Assembly: GCF_007741495.1 (NCBI RefSeq) | Contig: NZ_CP036262.1 | Location: 3,906,001 to 3,970,000, forward strand | Source: Roseimaritima multifibrata | Lineage (GTDB): Bacteria; Planctomycetota; Planctomycetia; Pirellulales; Pirellulaceae | DNA: 64,000 nt | Reading direction: 5' to 3' | Part shown: positions 8,219 through 15,999 of the stretch, piece by piece | How the letters are laid out: every line of letters begins with the position of its first letter | Position numbering within the stretch: position 1 is the stretch's first letter | Position numbers and translations under genes: made by a program | The notes under the pieces: model-generated | Seen by the model: only the letters and a program-made list of their open reading frames with translations | The model's database searches: none | Told to the model about the DNA's origin: nothing

Positions 8219-8728
8219 ATGATTCAAAACGTTCCACACAACACAACGGACTGCTTTCAATCCAGACGTCCTGGGAAATCGGCCGCAAACAGGTTGTCCT
8301 TACTTCGTCCCGCTCCGAACCTTGGCGAACCGCGACAACAGAATCACGGTGCCCCCCAAGAACGAGATAGCCGTTCCACATTCGGGCTAATGCGCGACCT
8401 TTTGCCGGTCATGGACAATCTGGAACGTGCGATCCTAGCAGGTCGCTACAGCGGAGATTTTGACGAATTGATCTCAGCAGTCGAATTGGTTCGAGACCAA
8501 TTTTTCGCGACGCTCACGAACCACGGGTTGCGAAAATTATCTGGCTCGCCAAGCCTCTTTGACTCGAATCAGCACCGTGCATCCGGCGACGAGGAAAACC
8601 ATGAACAGCTTCACGGATCGGTCGTAGACGTGGTCGAACAGGGCTATCGCCTACGCGGTGACGTTCTCCGCCCATCCAAGGTAATTGTATCTCGTAACGA
8701 CTCCAATCAATCGGGAGAAGACCAATGA
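8219..8728 (+). CDS. grpE: GrpE-like nucleotide exchange factor, short form
   Basis: A 169-residue protein. The second half has the GrpE plan: LMRDLLPVMDNLERAI helix, then EQLHGSVVDVVEQGYRLRGDVLRPSKVIVSR, the C-terminal beta-wing with the GYxLxxxVLRPxxVxV signature. The long N-terminal coiled coil of full GrpE is largely missing, replaced by a polar Pro/Arg-rich stretch. GrpE releases ADP from DnaK; this copy lies apart from dnaK, beside two Hsp20 genes, and is probably a paralogue for a local heat-shock set. ATG at 8219 is preceded by GAGGGGA. It overlaps the next gene by ATGA. Confidence 0.8.
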   Translation: MIQNVPHNTTDCFQSRRPGKSAANRLSLLRPAPNLGEPRQQNHGAPQERDSRSTFGLMRDLLPVMDNLERAILAGRYSGDFDELISAVELVRDQFFATLTNHGLRKLSGSPSLFDSNQHRASGDEENHEQLHGSVVDVVEQGYRLRGDVLRPSKVIVSRNDSNQSGEDQ

Positions 8729-8919
8729 GCTATTACGTCATTATCGAAACGGACCAAGGATACACCATTGCGGGGGTCCGAGAAGGTTCGAACGCAGAGA
8801 CCGCTGCGCAAGAAGCGGGCGGCGTCCTGATCGACGACGCACGCTACCACACTTTAGAGCAAGCACTGAATGTCTTGTCTGCAATGCCCAGCCCGTTCCC
8901 CAGCAAAGCGATGGGATAA
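8725..8919 (+). CDS. 64-residue hypothetical protein of the heat-shock cluster
   Basis: Starts inside the grpE-like stop (ATGA overlap at 8725-8728), so translation is probably coupled. The protein begins MSYYVIIETDQGYTIAGVRE and has a compact beta-alpha composition without signal peptide or membrane segment. No family recognised. Its fixed position between a GrpE-like and two Hsp20 genes suggests a role in protein quality control, which is only an inference from context. Confidence 0.65.
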   Translation: MSYYVIIETDQGYTIAGVREGSNAETAAQEAGGVLIDDARYHTLEQALNVLSAMPSPFPSKAMG

Positions 8920-9058
8920 CGCCAACGCCAGAAGTATCGCCGAACAACGGATTGGCTATCCTTCGCACACGGGACGTCCGCTAAAGCATGCAGGCGATCA
9001 CGGCGAAGCAGCGAAAGCACGTCCTCGAGGCGTTCTTAAAACGGAGGCAAAATTTTTC

Positions 9059-9093
9059 AATGCAACGTTTGTGATTGGCACGGACGTTGCATT
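9059..9093 (+). promoter_or_regulatory. 10-bp inverted repeat upstream of hsp20
   Basis: AATGCAACGT (9059-9068) and ACGTTGCATT (9084-9093) are perfectly complementary with 15 bases between, lying about 90 bases before the hsp20 ATG. Length and spacing resemble a repressor operator, but the sequence differs from CIRCE (TTAGCACTC-N9-GAGTGCTAA). It might also form an RNA hairpin in the leader. No copy is seen before the second hsp20. Confidence 0.5.
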
Positions 9094-9181
9094 TTCCTTA
9101 CGTGACGACAGATCTGACTGTCAAAAAGGCAAAGGCAATTGGATTACTCTTCTTTTGAACCCATTTGAAAGGAGCGAAGAA

Positions 9182-9616
9182 ATGTTAGCAACACGATGGG
9201 AACCTTGGAACGAATTGACTCGACTGAACCGCGAAATGGACCGCATGTTTGGCCGAGGCGGCAATCGGCGAAGCAGCCTGGCTGGCGTCGGCAGTTTTCC
9301 TGCTTTGAACATGTGGGAAGATGAGGCCAACCTATATGCCGAAGCGGAGTTGCCTGGTTTCGCGATCGATGACCTTGAAATCTATGTCGTCGATAACCAA
9401 CTGACAATCAAAGGCGAACGTCGACCACCGGAACTTGAGGGAGGTGTGTGGCAGCGGCAAGAACGTGGTTATGGCAACTTCAGCCGAGTGATCGAACTGC
9501 CGATTGAGATCCGCGCAGAAGGCGTGTCCGCCGAATTGAAGAACGGCGTTCTACACGTCACTCTCCCCAAGACCGAAGCGGTTAAACCACGTCGCATCGA
9601 AGTGAAGGTCACGTGA
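9182..9616 (+). CDS. Hsp20/alpha-crystallin family small heat-shock protein
   Basis: A 144-residue ATP-independent holdase chaperone. The alpha-crystallin domain (about residues 38-140) shows ALNMWEDEANLYAEAELPGF, the LEIYVVDNQLTIKGER strand pair, GNFSRVIELP and the diagnostic AELKNGVLHVTLPKTE. C-terminal PRRIEVKV ends the domain. ATG at 9182 follows AAAGGAG with ideal spacing; longer upstream frames are not credible. Tandem with another Hsp20 115 bases downstream, behind a candidate operator at 9059-9093. Confidence 0.95.
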   Translation: MLATRWEPWNELTRLNREMDRMFGRGGNRRSSLAGVGSFPALNMWEDEANLYAEAELPGFAIDDLEIYVVDNQLTIKGERRPPELEGGVWQRQERGYGNFSRVIELPIEIRAEGVSAELKNGVLHVTLPKTEAVKPRRIEVKVT

Positions 9617-9731
9617 TCCGGTCCCTCACAGGCAGCCTTGTGTGGGAATCAACACTGGCTTGCGCCCACACGAGGCATGCTCACACTTTCCAAACGCGTA
9701 AAACCATTAGACAAACATTTGGAGAATAACG

Positions 9732-10148
9732 ATGAGCACTACAATGACCACGACCAAACGCAATGATTCCCAGTACAAGAACGATCTGCGGAGTCACGCG
9801 GGCAACGGAAAATCCTTTCACCCTACTTTCCAACCTCGATTCGATATCTGGGAAGGTGATGATGAATTAATCCTTTACGGAGACCTTCCTGGGGTGAAGA
9901 GCGAGGATCTGAATGTCCAATTCGAAAATCGACAACTAACCATTCATGGTAAAGTAGAACGCCACCAGGATGGCGGAGAGACTTGGTTCTGCGAGTATGG
10001 CGTAGGGGATTTCCAAAGATCTTTTACGATCGGTGAAGCGATCAACAGCGAAGCCATATCGGCCGAGTTGCATGATGGTGTCCTCACCCTCCATCTACCC
10101 CAAACGGATCGGGTGAAGCCTCGTCGCATCGAAGTGAAAGCGAAGTAG
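9732..10148 (+). CDS. second Hsp20/alpha-crystallin family protein
   Basis: A 138-residue small heat-shock protein related to the preceding one: RFDIWEGDDELILYGDLPGV, LNVQFENRQLTIHGK, GDFQRSFTI and AELHDGVLTLHLPQTDRVKPRR are the corresponding alpha-crystallin motifs. The N-terminus is Thr/Asn/Lys-rich and differs from its neighbour. TGGAGAA precedes the ATG. Two Hsp20 genes in tandem usually give hetero-oligomers or differently tuned holdases. Confidence 0.95.
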   Translation: MSTTMTTTKRNDSQYKNDLRSHAGNGKSFHPTFQPRFDIWEGDDELILYGDLPGVKSEDLNVQFENRQLTIHGKVERHQDGGETWFCEYGVGDFQRSFTIGEAINSEAISAELHDGVLTLHLPQTDRVKPRRIEVKAK

Positions 10149-10395
10149 TTAGCCAGTACGGCGATGCACCGAGTCACGCTAATGCCAGAGCAGTTGACTA
10201 TTTTGAGGATGCGGTTTCAGCAAATGCTTGGGGGAGATCACGCCCGAGACGTGATAGCCCGCAGATTCAGCTGAAACCGCAGGGAAAGGGGGCGCTGGCG
10301 GACTTAGGCTGTGAATTTATCCGGCCGACCGTTTGTTTGTGTGCGACAACGCGATAGCCGCTGGTTCAACCACGCATTACCCGGCGGATAACGCC
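10149..10395. other. gap after hsp20 with nested stem-loop
   Basis: No gene. A 12-bp stem TGCGGTTTCAGC (10210-10221) with GCTGAAACCGCA (10270-10281) encloses an inner hairpin ATCACG (10237-10242) with CGTGAT (10250-10255). The 72-base structure lies about 60 bases after the hsp20 stop and may end or stabilise the heat-shock message. It has no U-tract. Confidence 0.5.
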
Positions 10396-10540
10396 CAGTG
10401 CCATCTACTTTTTGCATCTGCGAGCAGATTTCCTAGCGGATCGGCGCAAGCCGATCCGGCAAATTCATTGTGTTTTCGATGCGATTGCCGGACGGTTCGC
10501 GCCGTTCCGCTAAGAAAGTAGATGGCATTGGGATAACGCC
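10386..10540. mobile_element. 135-bp palindromic miniature element with 10-bp direct flanks
   Basis: Terminal inverted repeats of 16 bp (CAGTGCCATCTACTTT from 10396 and its complement ending at 10530, one mismatch) bound a 135-bp unit. Both sides abut perfect 10-bp direct repeats GGATAACGCC (10386-10395 and 10531-10540), as a target-site duplication would. Inside, AGCGGATCGGCGCAAGCC and the segment near 10480-10512 are imperfect inverted copies of each other, so the unit can fold almost completely. It encodes nothing. The right half matches the core of the 110-bp tandem array at 41686-42213. Confidence 0.65.
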
Positions 10541-10830
10541 TGGCGCTCACTCGGATCGATTCACAGCCTCTTCGCGAAAGTCGCAGTCAAGGTCGCGGCG
10601 TTTCGCGGAAGACGCGATTCAAATAGGTGGCAAAAGAATCTTCTACGGTAAGTGCGTCCCCTCTTTTGTCCCCGTTATCAGAGAGAATGGAGGGCATCGG
10701 TCTGGCGTGTGAATGCACGGCGTTCCATAGGTAGTCCTTCCCAAAGTCGCAGGGAACCGATGCACTTTCTAAGAGATTGGTGCCGTTTACTTCAAGCACC
10801 TATACTGCTGCTTCCTGAACGGTCAATTCG

Positions 10831-11061
10831 TTAGCTTTCCCAGCAGTTTTCAATTGCACAAACACGATGGGTGACCGGCACGTATTGACCGACGATATCG
10901 GTACACCATCCTATAGAATCCCGCCAGCGTTCTTCACTTGGACGCGACGTTTCGGAATCGATCCTCACCAGCTGATTTTTCTTGATTAGAAATTCAATGA
11001 ACGACTGCTCGGTCCGATAGAAGAAAGCAAACTTTCTCAGCGACTTGAATCCTAAAACCAT
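10831..11061 (-). CDS. doubtful 76-residue hypothetical protein
   Basis: A minus-strand frame from ATG at 11061 gives a protein with plausible composition (FKSLRKFAFFYRTEQSFIEF, then a Trp/Cys-containing end). It is divergent from the oxidoreductase gene with only 12 bases between the two starts, and has no Shine-Dalgarno. No family recognised. The stretch 10541-11073 otherwise holds nothing I can name, so this is listed only as the best candidate in it. Confidence 0.25.
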   Translation of the reverse strand: MVLGFKSLRKFAFFYRTEQSFIEFLIKKNQLVRIDSETSRPSEERWRDSIGWCTDIVGQYVPVTHRVCAIENCWES

Positions 11062-11073
11062 AGTTTGAATTGA

Positions 11074-12240
11074 ATGACCACACTCACAGTCGCGATGCAC
11101 GGCGTTACCGGGCGGATGGGCACCAACCAACACTACATCCGCTCCATCCTTGCGATCATGCGTCAGGGAGGCGTGAAGACGTCCGACGGGCGAACCATCG
11201 ACGTCAAACCGATCCTACTAGGACGTGATGAAGCCAAGCTGAAACATTTGGCCGAAACCGTCGCGATGGAGGAAATCGGGCGGAAGGTTGATTGGTCGAC
11301 GGATGTCGACAACGCCATTTCGGCCCCGAACGTTGACATTGTATTTGATTCTTCCAGCACGCAGATGCGGGCGTCGATGGTGCGGAAAGCGGCAAAACTG
11401 GGGAAAGCCATCTACTGCGAGAAACCGATTGCGATCGATCCCGCCGAAGCGATGTCGCTGGCAGAAACATGTGAATCGGCTGGTATCTGCAATGGCGTCG
11501 TGCAGGACAAACTGTGGCTGCCTGGAGTTCGCAAATTGCGGGCGCTGCGCGATCAGGGATTCTTTGGAGACATCCTCAGCGTACGGGGCGAATTTGGATA
11601 CTGGGTATTCACCGGCCATGATCCAGATCAACCACCACAGCGTCCCTCATGGAACTACCGCAGTGAAGATGGCGGCGGAATGATGACCGACATGTTCTGT
11701 CACTGGGAGTACCTGATCGATGACCTGTTCGGTCCAATCGATCGAGTCCTTGCGCATGCGGCGATTGATCTGCCAGAGCGAATTGATGAATGCGGCAAAC
11801 CGTACGACTGCACGGCGGATGATTCCGCATATGCAATCTTTATCACAAAAAGCGGAATCACCTGCCAATTCAATAGTTCATGGACCACGCGGGTACGTCG
11901 CGATGATTTGCTGACCATCCAAGTGGATGGCACCAAGGGTTCCGCCGTCGCAGGGCTTCGTGAATGTTACGTGCAAGACATGGATTCGACCCCACGGCCG
12001 ACATGGAACCCCGATGTTCCTCAACCAATCGATTTCTATAGCGGATGGACGCAAATTCCCGACGAAACCGATTATGACAATGCGTTCAAAATCCAGTGGG
12101 AGCTATTTCTGCGGCATGTGGCAGGCGACGGTGAATTCCCATGGTCTCTTCGCAACGGCGCAGCTGGGGTCGCGCTGGCGAACGCCGGGGAGACATCGTC
12201 GTGCGAACAACGCTGGGTATCCTGCTCAAACACCTGCTGA
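11074..12240 (+). CDS. Gfo/Idh/MocA family NAD(P)-dependent oxidoreductase
   Basis: A 388-residue cytoplasmic protein. An N-terminal Rossmann fold ([17 protein letters not shown]) is followed by the family signature [13 protein letters not shown] (about residues 114-126) with the catalytic-region Lys of EKP, then a C-terminal alpha/beta substrate domain ([25 protein letters not shown] with the expected Asp/His positions). Members oxidise or reduce sugars, inositols or related polyols. The last 20 residues are Cys/Ser-rich and depart from the usual tail, perhaps after a small frameshift. No sugar-specific neighbour identifies the substrate. Confidence 0.9.
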   Translation: MTTLTVAMHGVTGRMGTNQHYIRSILAIMRQGGVKTSDGRTIDVKPILLGRDEAKLKHLAETVAMEEIGRKVDWSTDVDNAISAPNVDIVFDSSSTQMRASMVRKAAKLGKAIYCEKPIAIDPAEAMSLAETCESAGICNGVVQDKLWLPGVRKLRALRDQGFFGDILSVRGEFGYWVFTGHDPDQPPQRPSWNYRSEDGGGMMTDMFCHWEYLIDDLFGPIDRVLAHAAIDLPERIDECGKPYDCTADDSAYAIFITKSGITCQFNSSWTTRVRRDDLLTIQVDGTKGSAVAGLRECYVQDMDSTPRPTWNPDVPQPIDFYSGWTQIPDETDYDNAFKIQWELFLRHVAGDGEFPWSLRNGAAGVALANAGETSSCEQRWVSCSNTC

Positions 12241-12430
12241 CACCCCCATTTGGCGGTCGAAAAGGCATGATGCTCCGCGTTTAACGGCTAGGTCGCACGG
12301 TCGAAGTCCGCATTGCATCCCCAAAGGGTTACCGCGACCTATACTTGCTGCGCTCGCCGAGCCCGGAGCGTCGAGTGAATAGACCGAAACATCGCATTCA
12401 GGCAACCGCTCCGCTAAACAGGGAATCCAA

Positions 12431-13825
12431 ATGTCGTTGCCGAATGAGGATGCGACCGTCACTCATCGCAGCTTGACTGCATACTATGGCGTGGCCTTGG
12501 CAATCGTTGCCAGCATGTTGTTGCTCGCGTTTCTCACGCTCGCTTGGCAGCTTGGGAAAAACCAGGGGGACGCAAGCCTGATCAACATCAGTGGCAGGCA
12601 ACGAATGCTGTCGCAGCGAATACCGTTGCTGGCGTCCAGTCTGGTGAATGCTGGCCCGGACCAAAACACCGGAGAAATTCGAGATGACCTGCTAGATGCG
12701 GTTGACCTGATGCAGGAAAGCCAGGATTGGTTGACTGGCGCCGTCAATGGGCAGGCAAGTCCCGGCCGCCCCATGAGTTCTTCGCTGCAAAAGCTTTATT
12801 TTGGTGACGATGGCGTCGAATCCCTCGTTCGCGCTCACATCGCCGATGCCAGCCGTTTGGCCACCATCACGGAATTAAATCATACGACCCCGGAAGCGAA
12901 ATCACTCGCAAACACCATCCGTCAGCGGGCAATTTCACCTGGATTGCTCGAAAAACTCGATCGCATCGTTGAACAGTACGAATCGGAAGCCGAACTGAAA
13001 CTCCAACGATTTTGGTGGCTTGAATTTTCCTTTTTACTAATTGGGCTATGCGCTTTGGCAGCTGAAGTGAAATTCATTTTTCGCCCCATGGTCCAGTCTG
13101 TCATTAAAAACGTCTCCGAGTTGCAATCCGCGAACCGTGAGTTGTTGGAATTTGCCTACCGCATCTCGCATGATTTAAGAGCCCCCATTCTTTCATCGAT
13201 CGGCATTGTCGCGATCACTAAGGATGCGTTAAACGAAAATGATGTCGAAGAAGCCAAAGAGTCATTGAATCATATTGGGCGTGCACTCAATCGCGTTTCC
13301 AAAACATCCGAAGACATCGTCCAGTTAACCAAACTGCGCATGGCGGAGGTCAACGCAGAGACGTTTCGGTTGTCGCAAGTGATCGAAGAATCCTTGGCAG
13401 CAGTCTCTCACATGTCAGGGTATGCCAACGTCGCGATCCAAATCGATCGACTACATGGGGATCTCATTCACACGAAGCGGACGTTTGTCAATCATTCGAT
13501 CGAAAACCTACTTTCCAACGCAATCAAGTATCAGGACTCCAACAAGGACCGTCCCAGCATTAAAATCGAAGCCACCGTAGAGAATGAAACGTGCATTGTT
13601 TCCGTCACGGACAATGGTCTGGGAATAGCGGCGGAATATCAACCAAGAATATTTTCAATGTTCCAACGCTTTCACCCTAAGGTATCCTTTGGCAGTGGCC
13701 TGGGCCTTTATTTGGTCAAGCAAAATGCGTCTGCACTCGAGGGGGAAGTGATTTACAGTCCCTGTGAGAAAGGTTCGCGTTTTACGCTTTCGTTTCCGGT
13801 GCAAGAAGGGACCATCGCAAATTGA
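12431..13825 (+). CDS. membrane sensor histidine kinase with PilJ-type sensor domain
   Basis: A 464-residue protein: transmembrane helix near residues 18-38, periplasmic domain beginning LINISGRQRMLSQRIPLLAS, the PilJ/NarX-type four-helix motif, second transmembrane helix near 195-215, then HisKA with RISHDLRAPI (phosphoacceptor His) and HATPase with ENLLSNAIKY, DNGLGI, FSMFQRF and GSGLGLYLVK as N, G1, F and G2 boxes. It would phosphorylate the response regulator encoded by the next gene, whose TTG start overlaps its stop by four bases. The ligand is unknown; NarX relatives sense nitrate but no nitrate genes are near. Confidence 0.92.
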   Translation: MSLPNEDATVTHRSLTAYYGVALAIVASMLLLAFLTLAWQLGKNQGDASLINISGRQRMLSQRIPLLASSLVNAGPDQNTGEIRDDLLDAVDLMQESQDWLTGAVNGQASPGRPMSSSLQKLYFGDDGVESLVRAHIADASRLATITELNHTTPEAKSLANTIRQRAISPGLLEKLDRIVEQYESEAELKLQRFWWLEFSFLLIGLCALAAEVKFIFRPMVQSVIKNVSELQSANRELLEFAYRISHDLRAPILSSIGIVAITKDALNENDVEEAKESLNHIGRALNRVSKTSEDIVQLTKLRMAEVNAETFRLSQVIEESLAAVSHMSGYANVAIQIDRLHGDLIHTKRTFVNHSIENLLSNAIKYQDSNKDRPSIKIEATVENETCIVSVTDNGLGIAAEYQPRIFSMFQRFHPKVSFGSGLGLYLVKQNASALEGEVIYSPCEKGSRFTLSFPVQEGTIAN

Positions 13826-14232
13826 ATACGATATTGTTGATCGACGATGACGAACTCGATCAATACCTCTGCTCACGCGTGTTCAAACGGAGCGGGCTTT
13901 CGTTAAACCTGTTGACCGCCAGCGATGGCGTCGAAGCATTGGAGCTGCTAAGTGATACGGAACGGTGTCCGGATCTGATCCTTTTAGACATCAACATGCC
14001 GCGAATGAATGGTCTTGAATTCCTTACGGAATTCAGCAAATTTGAACATCGCGACCTCCCCGTGATCGTCATGCTGACCAGTTCCGATCAGAGGAGTGAC
14101 CGTGAGGCGGCGATGAAACATCCAGCCGTCAAGGACTACTTCTTGAAACCACTTTGCAAAGAGATGATTGAAAAGCTCGTTTCACTCGTCCAAGCGGCGA
14201 AGGCGGACGTTGAAGCGAAGGAACAGGAATAA
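13822..14232 (+). CDS. single-domain response regulator (Rcp1-like)
   Basis: A 136-residue receiver without output domain. LLIDDDELDQYLC holds the acidic pair, LILLDINMPRMNG the phosphoacceptor Asp, MLTSSDQRSD the Thr/Ser and YFLKPL the conserved Lys. It begins at TTG 13822, overlapping the kinase stop as TTGA, so the two are translationally coupled. Such stand-alone receivers act through protein contacts or as phosphate sinks and not by DNA binding. Confidence 0.9.
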   Translation: MNTILLIDDDELDQYLCSRVFKRSGLSLNLLTASDGVEALELLSDTERCPDLILLDINMPRMNGLEFLTEFSKFEHRDLPVIVMLTSSDQRSDREAAMKHPAVKDYFLKPLCKEMIEKLVSLVQAAKADVEAKEQE

Positions 14233-14672
14233 GCGGTCTGCTTGCTCGTAAGTGCTTACAGGCCCGCGATAACAAAAAAATCGCATCAACACGTCCATTC
14301 CACGAGCACGCCCATCCCACCAGTACGTCCACCTAACACCGCGTTCAACCAATACCGCGTTCAACCAATACCGCGTTCAACCAATACCGCTTTTGGGAGG
14401 ATCATCCACTCTTGATTCGAGTGGCCGAGGAATTCAGGCAAAGGAACGGTTACTTTCCTGAGCCCGTCTAGGGGAGAGTCCTAAGACTGCACGGCTTGCG
14501 AGTAACCATTTACGAGCGCACATACCAATAACATGATTGGAACCGTTCACATGATGGTTCTTTGCGAACAAGGGCAGGGGAGTGGTTTGCGGAAGTGAAT
14601 CCCGTGTTTGAGCATTACCAGCCATCGGTTGGCTGCCACCACAGTGGCAGGAAGCGAAAATTCATTCGCATC
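14233..14672. other. gene-free gap with a 16-bp tandem repeat
   Basis: The region between the response regulator and the convergent marR gene. It contains three exact copies of ACCGCGTTCAACCAAT at 14338-14385 plus the start of a fourth. No coding frame or terminator with a U-tract is convincing. Confidence 0.6.
14338..14390. repeat. 16-bp tandem repeat, three copies and a part
   Basis: The unit ACCGCGTTCAACCAAT occurs perfectly at 14338-14353, 14354-14369 and 14370-14385, followed by ACCGC. Perfect identity implies recent slippage. Copy number is likely to vary between strains. Confidence 0.85.
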
Positions 14673-15110
14673 TCATTCAGGGTTCTCGTCGGGAGTGACA
14701 ACGTCCACAATCGAATCGAGAGACGCAAAAAACTTCAATCGTTCGGCAGGTGTGATCGCGTTTTCAATCGACAACCTCAACTCTTCGGAACTGCGGCTAA
14801 GCGTCTTTGAGAGCCGTCTGCCTGCAGCGGTTAAATGGACCCGCCGCGCACGACCGTCGATCTTGCAACGCACGCGACGAATGTACTCACGCTGTTCCAA
14901 TAACTTGAGCATCGCCGTCACCGTGTTGCCGTCGGACGCCATACGGTCCGCAAGTTCCGACTGCGTGATTCCATCTTTCTCAGATAACAGCGACAGCAAT
15001 ACAAACTGATCAGCCGTTACGTCAAACGAAGCGAAATGGGCTTGAGCCACCCGATGCATCATCAAGTAAGCGCGTCGCAACCGCATCGGAATCGATTCTT
15101 CAATGGTCAT
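14673..15110 (-). CDS. MarR family transcriptional regulator, divergent from OsmC-like gene
   Basis: A 145-residue winged-helix regulator: SQSELADRM-type helix-turn-helix (here GITQSELADRMASDGNTV), wing around RRVRCKIDGRARRVHLTAAG, helical ends for dimerisation. It is transcribed away from an OsmC-family gene 316 bases off, the arrangement of OhrR/Ohr peroxide systems. The N-terminal redox-sensing Cys of OhrR is missing; the only cysteine lies in the wing. It may therefore sense something else, or use that Cys. An inverted repeat just upstream of its start could be its operator. Confidence 0.88.
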   Translation of the reverse strand: MTIEESIPMRLRRAYLMMHRVAQAHFASFDVTADQFVLLSLLSEKDGITQSELADRMASDGNTVTAMLKLLEQREYIRRVRCKIDGRARRVHLTAAGRRLSKTLSRSSEELRLSIENAITPAERLKFFASLDSIVDVVTPDENPE

Positions 15111-15115
15111 CTGTC

Positions 15116-15139
15116 ACGTTTTGCAAAAAAAGCGAACGT
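15116..15139 (-). promoter_or_regulatory. imperfect palindrome before divergent marR
   Basis: ACGTTTTGC (15116-15124), an A-tract of seven, and GCGAACGT (15132-15139) form an imperfect inverted repeat starting six bases upstream of the marR ATG. The position suits an operator or start-site element for the MarR protein. The rest of the divergent region (15140-15426) holds no gene that I can support. Confidence 0.35.
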
Positions 15140-15426
15140 CAAGTTTTTCTTTCCCGCTACCCAAGTTTCCGACTCGCAAATTCCAACAAGACAACCTCTT
15201 GCTTGCCATTGGCGATAAAGCGAATCCTTAGCAATCTTGTCCCACAGGCCTCGTTTCGCAGTAGAAGTCTGCAGAGACCATGCAGGATTTCCAGTGTAAC
15301 CACTCAACGCGTCATCGGCGCGACAAAGCGAGCATCCGTTTCCCCACTTGCAATAGTGCTACTTGCACGTACTAATAGCAAGATCGAGATTTAGCGGCCC
15401 CTTTTCTTAGAAATTGGAATCCACCG

Positions 15427-15999
15427 ATGACATCGAACCCGTCTACCCCGCCCATCGTTCGCAAATTGGAAGAATCCTCGGACCCAGCAGAGCATGGGGT
15501 AAGCCTGCAAGCGGTCCAGAAGCGGGAAGTGGTACTGCGTGTGGAGGCGGAATCGCTGGAGAACATGCGTAAGCGGGCGACCGTTCGGGTCGACCAACCG
15601 AAAGGGAGCACATTTGAGATCATCTGTGATGAAGGGCCCTACCTGGGCGGAGACGATTCCGCTCCGCCGCCACTCGCGTACTATAGTGCCAGCATCGCGT
15701 TCTGCCTGTTGACTCAGCTGTCACGTTACGCCACGGTGAAAAAGTTGAATATCACCAGCATGAAGCTAGCCCAGGAAACGCGATTCGCAATGGAAGGTTC
15801 GGTCCTCCAAGGAACGCTAGAGGGCCGTGGTATCGAGGTCGTGACACACCTAGACATTGAATCGGACGAACCAGAAGAAGTGCTTCGGCAGATGATCGAA
15901 GTCGGCAAGAACAGCTGCTTCGTCCACCAATCGATAATGAAACCGGTACCATCAACGATCGAAACCAAGATCAACGGACAGAAACTCAGTGCATCATAG
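15427..15999 (+). CDS. OsmC family protein
   Basis: A 190-residue protein with the OsmC/Ohr fold: GPYLGGDDSAPPPLAYY before the central helix, AFCLLTQL with the first conserved Cys (about residue 97), and GKNSCFVHQSI with the second Cys (about residue 157). These two cysteines form the peroxidatic pair in OsmC and Ohr, which reduce organic hydroperoxides. The extra N-terminal 40 residues make it longer than Ohr, nearer to the YhfA-like branch. Divergent MarR gene suggests stress-regulated expression. Confidence 0.85.
   Translation: MTSNPSTPPIVRKLEESSDPAEHGVSLQAVQKREVVLRVEAESLENMRKRATVRVDQPKGSTFEIICDEGPYLGGDDSAPPPLAYYSASIAFCLLTQLSRYATVKKLNITSMKLAQETRFAMEGSVLQGTLEGRGIEVVTHLDIESDEPEEVLRQMIEVGKNSCFVHQSIMKPVPSTIETKINGQKLSAS

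Noticed and set aside
9059-9093. CIRCE element for HrcA.
   Set aside because: The arms AATGCAACGT/ACGTTGCATT do not match TTAGCACTC/GAGTGCTAA and the spacing is 15, not 9.
15107-15307. Minus-strand 66-codon gene upstream of divergent marR.
   Set aside because: It would occupy the divergent promoter region, has no ribosome site, and its end overlaps the marR start.
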